A stretch of 64,000 bases of DNA from Microtetraspora glauca (GTDB lineage: Bacteria > Actinomycetota > Actinomycetes > Streptomycetales > Streptomycetaceae): assembly GCA_000721275.1 (NCBI GenBank), contig JOFO01000001.1, positions 248,001 through 312,000 of the forward strand, read 5' to 3'. Below the pieces are notes generated by a model. It was not told where the DNA came from, did not search any database, and saw only the letters and a list, made by a program, of their open reading frames with translations. Position 1 is the first letter of the stretch, and each line of letters opens with the position of its first letter. Both the position numbers and the translations under genes were made by a program. Below, one piece after another: positions 57,252-64,000 of this stretch.

Positions 57252-58559
57252 TCAGCGGGCGTGGGCCCAGGAGGACCGCAGGAGCTCCTCGTAACGGGCC
57301 ACCGCGGCATGGTCCGGGGCGATCACCGCGTACCGCCAGGTCAGACCGTCCGGCGGCGGCCCCGCGTACAGAACGACCCCTTCTCCGGCCGAGGGGTCGT
57401 ACGCGATACGTGCGGTGTGCAGCCGCGCCACGGCCTCGTCGAAGGAGAACTCCGCCGACGCCCGGGCCCGGCCCGTCGCCCACGCCGGATCACCGGCGCC
57501 CGCCCCGGTCATGGCCGCCAGGCGCCTCACCATCGCCTGCGGCGTGGTCGTGGCGGTGCGTCTGACGTTGCTCTCCCCCGCGACCGGTTCCCCGTCGGCC
57601 GTCACCATGGCGTCGACGCTGAACGGTCCCGCGTACCCCCGCTCGGCGAGAAAAGTGCCCAGTGAGCGGCCCCAGCTCTCCAGGGTCGGTTCGATCGGGG
57701 CGAGCGACGGCGGCAACGGTGCCACATAGCCCGTGAAACAGCCCGACGCGGTACGCATCTCTCCGCTGAACACCGCCCGCGGGCCCTCGGGTCCCGTCTC
57801 CATCTGCACGCTCACGGAGCGGACGACATCGATCCGTTCCTCGATGACCCACACTCCCTCGGGCCCGCCGACGGCGGCGAGATCCGCCGCCGCCCCCGAA
57901 CCAGCCCCCTCGGCCGTGAGGAAGCGCAGACCGTGGCCGCCCGCCGACCGGTCCGGTTTGATCACGACCTCTCCGTGGGACGCCAGCAGCTTCGCCGCCT
58001 CGGCCGCCACCTCGGTGCGGCGGCAGACGCGCCCGTCCGGCACCCTCAGCGCCAGTTCGGACGCCGCCTGCCGGAAGCCGGCCTTCGTGTTGAGGAGCCG
58101 GGTCACCTCCAGCGCCGCCTCCGCCGCCTCTCCCGACGCGTAGGGGGCCACCGGGACGCCGAGTGCGCGGGCCAGGCCGACCGCCGCGGAGTCGAGGGCC
58201 GTCGGCAGGACCGCGGTCACGGTGCGCCCCGCGAACGCCGCGCGCACCGCTTCGACGGCCGCACGGTGCGGAACCGGCCGATCAGCCGCCGCGAACGCCT
58301 CCGGCAGGGTGAGCACGGCGACCGAGTCCGGGTCGACGCGGATCAGCGCGCAGGAGTACCGGAGGAACGCCGGGTCGACCGGCACGGGCGTCACCAGCAC
58401 GTCGCCCGCCCGCAGCAGCCAGACCTCGCGCGGGGCCTGCTCCGCCCAGGCGCCCAGCACCTCCCGCTGCTCCAGGTCCACCGCGAGCTCGGACACCAGG
58501 TTCGCGTACACGACCTGGGAGCCGCCGCTCAACGGACCGGGCCCGTGCGCGCCGTCCAT
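57252..58559 (-). CDS. ATP-grasp peptide ligase-like protein (PGM1-related)
   Basis: 435 residues. An N-terminal pre-ATP-grasp region (VVYANLVSELAVDLEQREVLGAWAEQAPREVWLLRAGD) is followed by an ATP-grasp core (EVVIKPDRSAGGHGLRFL, VWVIEERIDVVRSVSVQME, FSVDAMVTADGEPVAGESNVRRTATTTPQAM). The pattern is that of PGM1 from pheganomycin biosynthesis and its relatives, which join an amino-acid-like starter to a ribosomal peptide. No precursor peptide is visible nearby, and the following genes are of another kind, so its role here is unknown. Confidence 0.85.
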   Translation of the reverse strand: MDGAHGPGPLSGGSQVVYANLVSELAVDLEQREVLGAWAEQAPREVWLLRAGDVLVTPVPVDPAFLRYSCALIRVDPDSVAVLTLPEAFAAADRPVPHRAAVEAVRAAFAGRTVTAVLPTALDSAAVGLARALGVPVAPYASGEAAEAALEVTRLLNTKAGFRQAASELALRVPDGRVCRRTEVAAEAAKLLASHGEVVIKPDRSAGGHGLRFLTAEGAGSGAAADLAAVGGPEGVWVIEERIDVVRSVSVQMETGPEGPRAVFSGEMRTASGCFTGYVAPLPPSLAPIEPTLESWGRSLGTFLAERGYAGPFSVDAMVTADGEPVAGESNVRRTATTTPQAMVRRLAAMTGAGAGDPAWATGRARASAEFSFDEAVARLHTARIAYDPSAGEGVVLYAGPPPDGLTWRYAVIAPDHAAVARYEELLRSSWAHAR

Positions 58560-58576
58560 ATCCGCCCCCTCACGTG

Positions 58577-59185
58577 TCAGTTCCCCTCCCCCATGGTGCG
58601 GCGAATGGCGTCGCGCGCCCGGTCCGCGAGGGCGGCGACGGGCCCGAGCGTGAGGTTCGCGGTGGCGCTCTCGGTCCCGGGGTGCGGGTGCGTGGGCGCT
58701 GTCACCTCCGCGGCCCGGACCGCCTTGGCCATCAGGGAGAGACGGGCGGGCGAGGTGGTGCGGCGCAGCAGCGCGAACTCGTAGCGTTCCTCCGACCGGG
58801 CATGGACGAGGACGGCGTCGCGCAGGGAGAGCAGGGTGGGCATGAACCGGGGATCGGACGTCCCCATGTCCTCCAGCAGGGCGAGCTTCTCCTTCGCCGC
58901 CTTCTCCTCCGCGAGCCGATCCTCGACGACGTCCGCACCTCCGTCGAAGGCGGTACGGGCGCTGGGGTGGACGACCTCCTCCTCGGCTGTCTCGTGCACC
59001 GCCAGCAGATGGACCAGGCGCCGGAAGGCATCCGTACGTTCCTCCCCCTCCGCGGTGCGGACCTCCTCGAAGAGGGTGTGGATCCGCCCGTGCTGCCGCA
59101 TGAGCAGCGCCACCACGTCCTCGCCGGCCGCCGGGTCGCCGGCCTGGGCCTGCTCGTCCGTATCGGTCTCCTTCGCCCGGGCCAT
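58577..59185 (-). CDS. Hemerythrin-like HHE domain protein
   Basis: 202 residues with an HHE cation-binding domain (about 20-165): LLMRQHGRIHTLFEEV, LLAVHETAEEEVVHPSAR, LVHARSEERYEF. His and Glu residues bind a di-iron or similar centre. Streptomyces proteins of this type are linked to oxygen or stress responses. Coupled to the upstream ferritin-like gene by a TGATG overlap. Confidence 0.9.
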   Translation of the reverse strand: MARAKETDTDEQAQAGDPAAGEDVVALLMRQHGRIHTLFEEVRTAEGEERTDAFRRLVHLLAVHETAEEEVVHPSARTAFDGGADVVEDRLAEEKAAKEKLALLEDMGTSDPRFMPTLLSLRDAVLVHARSEERYEFALLRRTTSPARLSLMAKAVRAAEVTAPTHPHPGTESATANLTLGPVAALADRARDAIRRTMGEGN

Positions 59186-60381
59186 CACGCGCGCTCCGAT
59201 GCGACGGGGTGCGGTCCTTCGGTCTCCAGGCGGTAGTCGCGGTCGAACATCTCGCGGTGCTGGTCGATGACGCGGTCGCTGGGCGGCTTCTCGCCGTCGT
59301 GCAGGCGCTGCTGCATCTGCTCGAACCGCTCGTGCGCCTCCCGGACGTAGCCGGCCCCGAGGGTGGTGAGGTCGATCTGGGTGGCGAGCAGGTCGCGCAG
59401 ATAGTCCTTGTTCGGCTCGAACGTCAGGACGTTCGGCAACTGCGGAGCGAGGATCTCCTCGGGGTCGCGGCCGTCGTGGCGGCGCATGAGGTCGCAGGCG
59501 ATCCGCAGGTGCTCCAGCTCCATGTTCAGGTGCAGCTCCCACAGCGCCTTCACCTTGGGGTGGCTCTCCTGCTCCATGAACGAGTAGTACAGGTAGCACT
59601 CGTTGTACTCGTGGTTGACCAGCTGCTCCCACCACGTCTCGCCGGGGTCGACGAGGGACTCGTAGTGGGTGACGTGCTCCTCCTCGATGAGCCCGATCTC
59701 CTGGTAGAGCTGACGGGCGATCGGCTCCATGTACGTGGGGCCGGTGTTCATGTAGAAGTTCATCGTCTGCTGCTCCGCCGACATCACCGTCAGCGCGTGC
59801 AGCTTCGACAGCGGGTCGGTGGCGGCCTTGTCGTAGGGGTCGCGCACGTTGTCGGCCGGGTGGCGGTGGTGCAGCCGGGTCGGGCGGCCCGGCATGACCT
59901 CCGTCAGGCCGTCGACGATCGCCTCGGCCTTGCGGTGCTCGATCATCTCGTACAGGTTCGCGTAGCGGTACAGGTGGTCGAAGTCCTCCAGGACGCCGAA
60001 CTGGTACGCCTGCTGGAGGTAGGGATCGGGCTCCATCCGGGCGATCCAGGCGGTAAGGTCGACGGCGACCTGCTCGTACGCGATCGTCGTCTCCAGCACC
60101 GATGACACGCCGGGCAGCAGCCAGTTGACCGCCTTCTGCTGCTGGGCCTCGACGTACCGGACCTCCGCCAGGCCCCGCTTGACCTCCGGGTCCACGGTGT
60201 TGCGCGCGAGCGTGTGGCTGAACAGGACCGCCTCGACCTCGATGCCGTTCATGGTGATGATCCGGCAGCGGGTGTACGGGTCGCTGGCGTCCGGATCGAT
60301 CGGCGCGACGTTCAGCTCGCGCCAGCTGCGGACCTGCTTGTCGAGCGGGATGCCCCGTTGTTCCAGCGGATTGAAGGTCAT
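59185..60381 (-). CDS. Ferritin-like di-iron protein of unknown function
   Basis: 398 residues, mostly helical. Paired E/H motifs such as ETTIAYEQVAVDLTAW, EMIEHRKAEAIVDGL, EEEHVTHYESLV, YNECYLYYSFMEQESHP and NMELEHLRIACDLM suggest one or two ferritin-like four-helix bundles able to bind iron. Together with the HHE protein it may handle iron or oxidative stress. The ATG at 60381 has GAAAGCC upstream, a weak site. Confidence 0.8.
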   Translation of the reverse strand: MTFNPLEQRGIPLDKQVRSWRELNVAPIDPDASDPYTRCRIITMNGIEVEAVLFSHTLARNTVDPEVKRGLAEVRYVEAQQQKAVNWLLPGVSSVLETTIAYEQVAVDLTAWIARMEPDPYLQQAYQFGVLEDFDHLYRYANLYEMIEHRKAEAIVDGLTEVMPGRPTRLHHRHPADNVRDPYDKAATDPLSKLHALTVMSAEQQTMNFYMNTGPTYMEPIARQLYQEIGLIEEEHVTHYESLVDPGETWWEQLVNHEYNECYLYYSFMEQESHPKVKALWELHLNMELEHLRIACDLMRRHDGRDPEEILAPQLPNVLTFEPNKDYLRDLLATQIDLTTLGAGYVREAHERFEQMQQRLHDGEKPPSDRVIDQHREMFDRDYRLETEGPHPVASERA

Positions 60382-60564
60382 GCGGGCACCTGGCTTTCGG
60401 TAGAGGGGAGAGCATGCACCCTTCCCCTCCCGCCTGCCCCTTCCGGCCCCGCACACGCCCGGTCCGGGCGCTTCTCACCTCAATGGCCGGAACCTTACGA
60501 CGCATGCCGCCGGGCCCGGGGGGTAGCCGCCGGGCGCCGCACGACCGGGAGGAGACGAGGAGCC

Positions 60565-61080
60565 ATGGTGGTGCACATCGACCGGGGGCTGAGGCCCCGC
60601 ATCTCGGATCCGTCGCACGTCCTGCGCCGGGGCGCGCACGATCAGATCCTGGGCCTGCTGATGCTGGCCGTCGCCGTCCTGCTCCTGCTGATGCCGATGG
60701 CCACGCAGGTCGGTCCGAAGGACGCGCAGATCAACGAGATGCTCGTCGGGCTCGTCGTGGCGTTCGCCGCGGGGTGGCGCGTCTACCGCGGCGGGAACCT
60801 GCGGTCCGACACCGTGGTCGGCCTCGCGGGCGTCTGGCTCCTCGTGTCGCCGTTCGTCCTCGACGTCCAGAACACCGCCGTGCACACGGCCGACCGCATG
60901 CTCGCGATCGTGGCCGGCGGTGTCCTCATCGTCCTCAGCGCGGCGTCCGCTCTGCTGTGGCGGCTGGACCGGAAGCGCACCCGTCAGCCGGTGACACGCG
61001 GCACGACGGACCAGACGACCGACGCGACGGCCACCAGGCCCAGCCCGGCGGCCACCAGCCGGCGGCACAGGAAGGCGTAA
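60565..61080 (+). CDS. SPW-repeat membrane protein
   Basis: 171 residues with four to five hydrophobic segments (HDQILGLLMLAVAVLLLLMP, VGLVVAFAAGW, VVGLAGVWLLVSPFVLD, GGVLIVLSAASALLW). The GVWLLVSPFVL stretch is the SPW-repeat signature (usually S-P-W). Located in the membrane, function unknown. GGAGGAGACGAGGAG precedes the ATG. Its last 97 bases overlap the end of the convergent gene at 60984. Confidence 0.85.
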   Translation: MVVHIDRGLRPRISDPSHVLRRGAHDQILGLLMLAVAVLLLLMPMATQVGPKDAQINEMLVGLVVAFAAGWRVYRGGNLRSDTVVGLAGVWLLVSPFVLDVQNTAVHTADRMLAIVAGGVLIVLSAASALLWRLDRKRTRQPVTRGTTDQTTDATATRPSPAATSRRHRKA

Positions 61081-61427
61081 CGCCGGCTGTACTCCTCGCG
61101 GAGCTCGTCCGCGCGGGCGACGGTGGCCCGGAGCATACGGCACCGTACGGACAGGTGCTCCTCGGCGAACGCGCGGGCGACCTCCGCCTGCTCGTCGGGC
61201 CCCAGCCACGTGAACCGGCGGGCGAACGCGGTGCCGGCCTCGGCCGCTTCGCTCCTGGCCCTCTGCGCCATGAGGTAGCCCTCCAGCCGGGCGATGCCGG
61301 CGGTCGCCTCCGCGGCAGGCGCGTCGGGGCGGCGGACACCGCATCCGTCCGGCGCGGGAACGTCGCCGCCCCGCCGGGCCCGCCGACTCGCGACGTCTCC
61401 CGGCTCCGGGCGCCTCTGCGTGGTCAT
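60984..61427 (-). CDS. Small protein with a C-terminal membrane anchor, coupled to ctaD
   Basis: 147 residues: a disordered Arg-rich N-terminus, a helical region ([29 protein letters not shown]) and one C-terminal hydrophobic segment ([20 protein letters not shown]). Its ATG overlaps the ctaD stop (ATGA). It may be a cytochrome oxidase accessory protein, by position only. Overlaps the SPW gene tail to tail. Confidence 0.75.
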   Translation of the reverse strand: MTTQRRPEPGDVASRRARRGGDVPAPDGCGVRRPDAPAAEATAGIARLEGYLMAQRARSEAAEAGTAFARRFTWLGPDEQAEVARAFAEEHLSVRCRMLRATVARADELREEYSRRYAFLCRRLVAAGLGLVAVASVVWSVVPRVTG

Positions 61428-63142
61428 GCGCCGCCGTCCCGCGGATTCTGCCGGGCACCGGGGTCGTCGATGACGTCCCGCTTGTGCGACTGGCCGTGAT
61501 CCAGCGCGGCGAGGCTGGGGAAGTTCAGGTCGAAGGCGGGCGACTCGGAGCGGATCCGCGGGAGGGTGAGGAAGTTGTGGCGGGGCGGCGGGCAGGAGGT
61601 GGCCCATTCCAGGGAGCGGCCGAAGCCCCAGGGGTCGTCTACGGTGACGCGGGGGGCCGTCTTGGCGGTCTTCCAGACGTTGTAGAAGAACGGCAGGGTC
61701 GACATGCCCAGGAGGAAGGCGCCGATCGAGGAGACGGTGTTCAGCGCCGTGAAACCGTCGGCCTGGAGGTAATCGGCGTAACGGCGGGGCATTCCCTCGG
61801 CCCCGAGCCAGTGCTGGACGAGGAAGGTTCCGTGGAAGCCGACGAAGAGCGTCCAGAAATGGATCTTGCCCAGGCGTTCGTCGAGCATCGTGCCGGTCAT
61901 CTTCGGCCACCAGAAGTAGAACCCGGCGAACATCGCGAACACGACCGTGCCGAAGACCACGTAGTGGAAGTGCGCGACGACGAAGTAGCTGTCGGTCACG
62001 TGGAAGTCCATCGGCGGCGAGGCGAGGATGATGCCGGTCAGACCGCCGAACAGGAACGTCACGAGAAAGCCGATCGACCACAGCATCGGCGTCTCGAAGG
62101 AGAGCGACCCCTTCCACATCGTGCCGATCCAGTTGAAGAACTTCACTCCCGTCGGCACCGCGATCAGGAACGTCATGAAGGAGAAGAACGGCAGCAGCAC
62201 CGCGCCGGTGGCGAACATGTGGTGCGCCCAGACGGTCACCGACAGGCCGGCGATCGCGATCGTGGCCGCAACCAGTCCGATGTAGCCGAAGAGCGGCTTG
62301 CGGGAGAAGACCGGCAGGATCTCGCTGACGATGCCGAAGAACGGCAGCGCGATGATGTAGACCTCGGGGTGGCCGAAGAACCAGAACAGGTGCTGCCACA
62401 GCAGCGCTCCGCCGTTCTCCGGGTCGTACACGTGCGCACCGAACTGCCGGTCCGCCTCCAGCGCGAAGAGCGCCGCCGCCAGCACGGGGAACGCGAGCAG
62501 TACGAGCACCGAGGTCAGCAGCACGTTCCAGGTGAAGATCGGCATCCGGAACATCGTCATGCCCGGTGCCCGCATGCAGATGATCGTGGTGATGAAGTTG
62601 ACCGCGCCCAGGATGGTGCCGAAGCCGCCGAGCGCGAGCCCCATGATCCACATGTCCCCGCCGACGTAGGGAGTGCGTTCCCCTCCGCTGAGCGGGGTGT
62701 AGGCGGTCCAGCCGAAGTCGGCCGTCCCCTGGCTGGTGAAGATCCCTCCGAACGCGATCAGCCCGCCGAAGAGGAACAGCCAGTACGACAGCATGTTCAG
62801 CCGCGGGAAGGCGACATCGGGGGACCCGATCTGCAACGGCATGATCGCGTTGGCGAAACCGGCGAAGGTCGGGGTGGCGAACAACAGCAGCATCACCGTG
62901 CCGTGAAGGGTGAACGCCTGGTTGTACTGCTCGGGCGAGATGATCTGCAGCCCCGGCCGCGCCAGTTCCGCACGGATCACCAGTGCGAGGATTCCGCCGA
63001 GCAGGAAGAAGACGAACGACGTGATCAGGTAGAGGTGCCCGATCTTCTTGTGGTCGGTCGTCGTCATCCAGTCCACGACGATGCGCCCTCTGCTCCTCCT
63101 CTGTACCGGTACGAGGGTGGGTGGCTCCGTGGACGTGACCAT
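61424..63142 (-). CDS. ctaD: Cytochrome c oxidase subunit I (aa3 type)
   Basis: 572 residues, twelve-helix heme-copper oxidase core: [37 protein letters not shown] with the copper-B histidine and cross-linked tyrosine, WAHHMFATG, and [11 protein letters not shown] with the heme ligands. It reduces oxygen at the end of the aerobic chain. Other oxidase genes are not adjacent, so this is probably an additional ctaD copy rather than the main ctaC-F locus. Start ATG at 63142. Confidence 0.97.
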   Translation of the reverse strand: MVTSTEPPTLVPVQRRSRGRIVVDWMTTTDHKKIGHLYLITSFVFFLLGGILALVIRAELARPGLQIISPEQYNQAFTLHGTVMLLLFATPTFAGFANAIMPLQIGSPDVAFPRLNMLSYWLFLFGGLIAFGGIFTSQGTADFGWTAYTPLSGGERTPYVGGDMWIMGLALGGFGTILGAVNFITTIICMRAPGMTMFRMPIFTWNVLLTSVLVLLAFPVLAAALFALEADRQFGAHVYDPENGGALLWQHLFWFFGHPEVYIIALPFFGIVSEILPVFSRKPLFGYIGLVAATIAIAGLSVTVWAHHMFATGAVLLPFFSFMTFLIAVPTGVKFFNWIGTMWKGSLSFETPMLWSIGFLVTFLFGGLTGIILASPPMDFHVTDSYFVVAHFHYVVFGTVVFAMFAGFYFWWPKMTGTMLDERLGKIHFWTLFVGFHGTFLVQHWLGAEGMPRRYADYLQADGFTALNTVSSIGAFLLGMSTLPFFYNVWKTAKTAPRVTVDDPWGFGRSLEWATSCPPPRHNFLTLPRIRSESPAFDLNFPSLAALDHGQSHKRDVIDDPGARQNPRDGGA

Positions 63143-63492
63143 GGGAACTCCGGTGGAAGAATTCAGATGAACGCAGACAAGTAGGGCGACTTTAGATCCG
63201 TCCCTCGCGGCCGACCGTTCCATACGGGGCGCAATCGATCAGTCGCTTCATCACACTCGCCATGACCTGCGTGGTTGGGTTCCGGGGCGGCGAACTCCAC
63301 CTGTATGGCGGGCGTGGGAGCCAAGCCCCGTGCGCCGTAGCCGCCCCACGACCACCTCACCACTCGACACTCCGCCGGCGTGCAGGTCGGAGCTGGGTCA
63401 GCGGCGGCCGCTTCCCCCTCCGGAGACCCGCACAGCGGGACTCGCCCCTCCGCCACCCGGCCGGGCCGCGCGAGGTCTTCCGGGTCCGGAGG
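63143..63492. other. Intergenic region upstream of ctaD
   Basis: 350 bases between ctaD and the DUF1905 gene. It should contain the ctaD promoter, and its first part (63160-63300) is locally A/T-richer. I cannot point to a promoter with confidence, and the 97-codon frame here lacks a ribosome site. Confidence 0.4.
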
Positions 63493-63765
63493 TCAGTCGT
63501 CCAGCCGCTCCTCCAGGCGGACGGTGACGGTGTCGCCCTCCTCCTTGCCGATCGCCTTGCGCACGTCCGCCTTCACGGGCAGCTTGTGCGTGCCGTCCCC
63601 CAGGGCCATGAACGAACTCCGGAACGGGTGGCCGTCGATCGTGCCCCGGACCTTCACCAGTCCGCGGGTGCCGAAGAACTCTGCCGACTCGGGCCACACG
63701 ACGTACGTCCAGCCGCCCTTGTCCGGACTCTTCCGCAGGGCCGCGGTGAACTGCTTGTCCATCAC
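63493..63765 (-). CDS. DUF1905 family protein
   Basis: 90 residues: [78 protein letters not shown]. This is the complete DUF1905 domain, a small beta-barrel often found alone or fused to a YdeI-type helix. Function unknown. AGGAGG lies 5 bases before the GTG at 63765; an ATG follows directly. Confidence 0.9.
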   Translation of the reverse strand: MMDKQFTAALRKSPDKGGWTYVVWPESAEFFGTRGLVKVRGTIDGHPFRSSFMALGDGTHKLPVKADVRKAIGKEEGDTVTVRLEERLDD

Positions 63766-63830
63766 GGACGCCTCCTGTGCGCGAGCTCTTCTCGGTGGTC
63801 ACCAGGTAAGACGGAGGCGGGCGGGGAAAC

Positions 63831-64000
63831 TCATCGCCGGCCGCGCAGTCCGGTCGGGCGGGGCTGCCGGGGTCCGTCGACGGCGGCCGATGTCGCGAGG
63901 GCCGTCCCGAGGCCGGTCCTCGCGTACCGGACGACACGACCTCGGCGGTGCCGGTCGACCAGCCCCGCCCGCAGCAGGATGCCGAGGTGGTACGAGACGG
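63831..64000 (-). CDS. ArsR-like winged-helix regulator, C-terminal part (cut by window edge)
   Basis: The last 56 residues are in the window: VSYHLGILLRAGLVDRHRRGRVVRYARTGLGTAL. This is the recognition-helix and wing region of an ArsR/HTH_20 regulator. The start lies beyond the right edge. Regulated genes unknown. Confidence 0.8.
   Translation of the reverse strand, partial: VSYHLGILLRAGLVDRHRRGRVVRYARTGLGTALATSAAVDGPRQPRPTGLRGRR

Noticed and set aside
63163..63456. A 97-codon minus-strand frame upstream of ctaD.
   Set aside because: No ribosome site, no recognisable pattern, and it lies where a promoter is expected.
1..64000. CRISPR arrays, rRNA or tRNA genes and intact insertion sequences.
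   Set aside because: No regular repeat-spacer pattern, cloverleaf-like segment or complete transposase was recognised by eye; a tRNA search program would be needed to be certain.

Overview
This window is high-GC actinomycete DNA and almost certainly comes from a Streptomyces. Codon third positions are strongly G/C biased, GTG and TTG starts are common, and neighbouring genes are coupled by ATGA/GTGA overlaps. The gene set is typical of the genus: a SARP regulator, type II polyketide enzymes, an F420-type reductase and actinobacterial cytochrome oxidase.

Positions 1 to about 54.8 kb hold most of a large type II (aromatic) polyketide gene cluster with deoxysugar tailoring. The left edge cuts the ketosynthase alpha gene, so the rest of the minimal PKS lies outside. 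From left to right: KS-alpha (partial) and a SARP activator; a 70-aa peptide translationally coupled to an E1-like/YcaO cyclodehydratase fusion; a NarL-type two-component pair; an operon with aromatase/cyclase, di-ABM oxygenase, fatty acyl-AMP ligase, acyl-CoA dehydrogenase and phosphopantetheinyl transferase; an aminosugar and starter-unit operon (N-methyltransferase, aminotransferase, nucleotidylyltransferase, 4,6-dehydratase, citramalate synthase, DpsC-like KAS III); an alpha-methylacyl-CoA racemase-like protein divergent from a ketoreductase; a glycosyltransferase with a DrrAB-like exporter; two lipocalin-like small proteins; a HTH_42 (AlkZ-like) putative DNA glycosylase; a second glycosyltransferase; a Tat-exported bicovalent-flavin oxidase; a deoxysugar operon (2,3-dehydratase, 3-ketoreductase, PLP/Fe-S 3-dehydrase, 4-ketoreductase, third glycosyltransferase); three P450s with a ferredoxin/ferredoxin reductase pair; two 3,5-epimerases; an epoxide hydrolase; a flavin-dependent monooxygenase with flavin reductase; an ActIII-type C-9 ketoreductase; an ActIV-like metallo-beta-lactamase-fold cyclase; and two SnoaL-like proteins.

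Taken together, I infer a glycosylated aromatic polyketide carrying an N-methylated aminosugar and probably a 2,3,6-trideoxysugar. Its starter unit appears unusual, probably propionyl or a 2-methyl-branched acyl made through citramalate. The AlkZ-like protein, the P450s and the epoxide hydrolase suggest an epoxide-bearing, DNA-alkylating product of the pluramycin/anthrapyran or trioxacarcin type. The compound cannot be named from this window.

The strongest new observation is regulatory. About twenty intergenic regions carry SARP-like heptads in exact 11-bp steps, placed at a fixed distance from a -10-like hexamer. They head nearly every cluster transcript from KS-alpha (575) to the SnoaL gene (54724) and so outline the regulon and the right border. 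I found none in front of the peptide/YcaO genes or the two-component pair.

From 54.8 kb to the end the content is ordinary chromosomal: an integrase remnant, a DUF2231-Rieske protein, a possibly frameshifted membrane protein, a PGM1-like ATP-grasp protein, a ferritin-like/hemerythrin pair, an SPW-repeat membrane protein, cytochrome c oxidase subunit I with a small downstream partner, a DUF1905 protein and a partial ArsR-type regulator. I saw no tRNA, rRNA, CRISPR array or intact insertion sequence.
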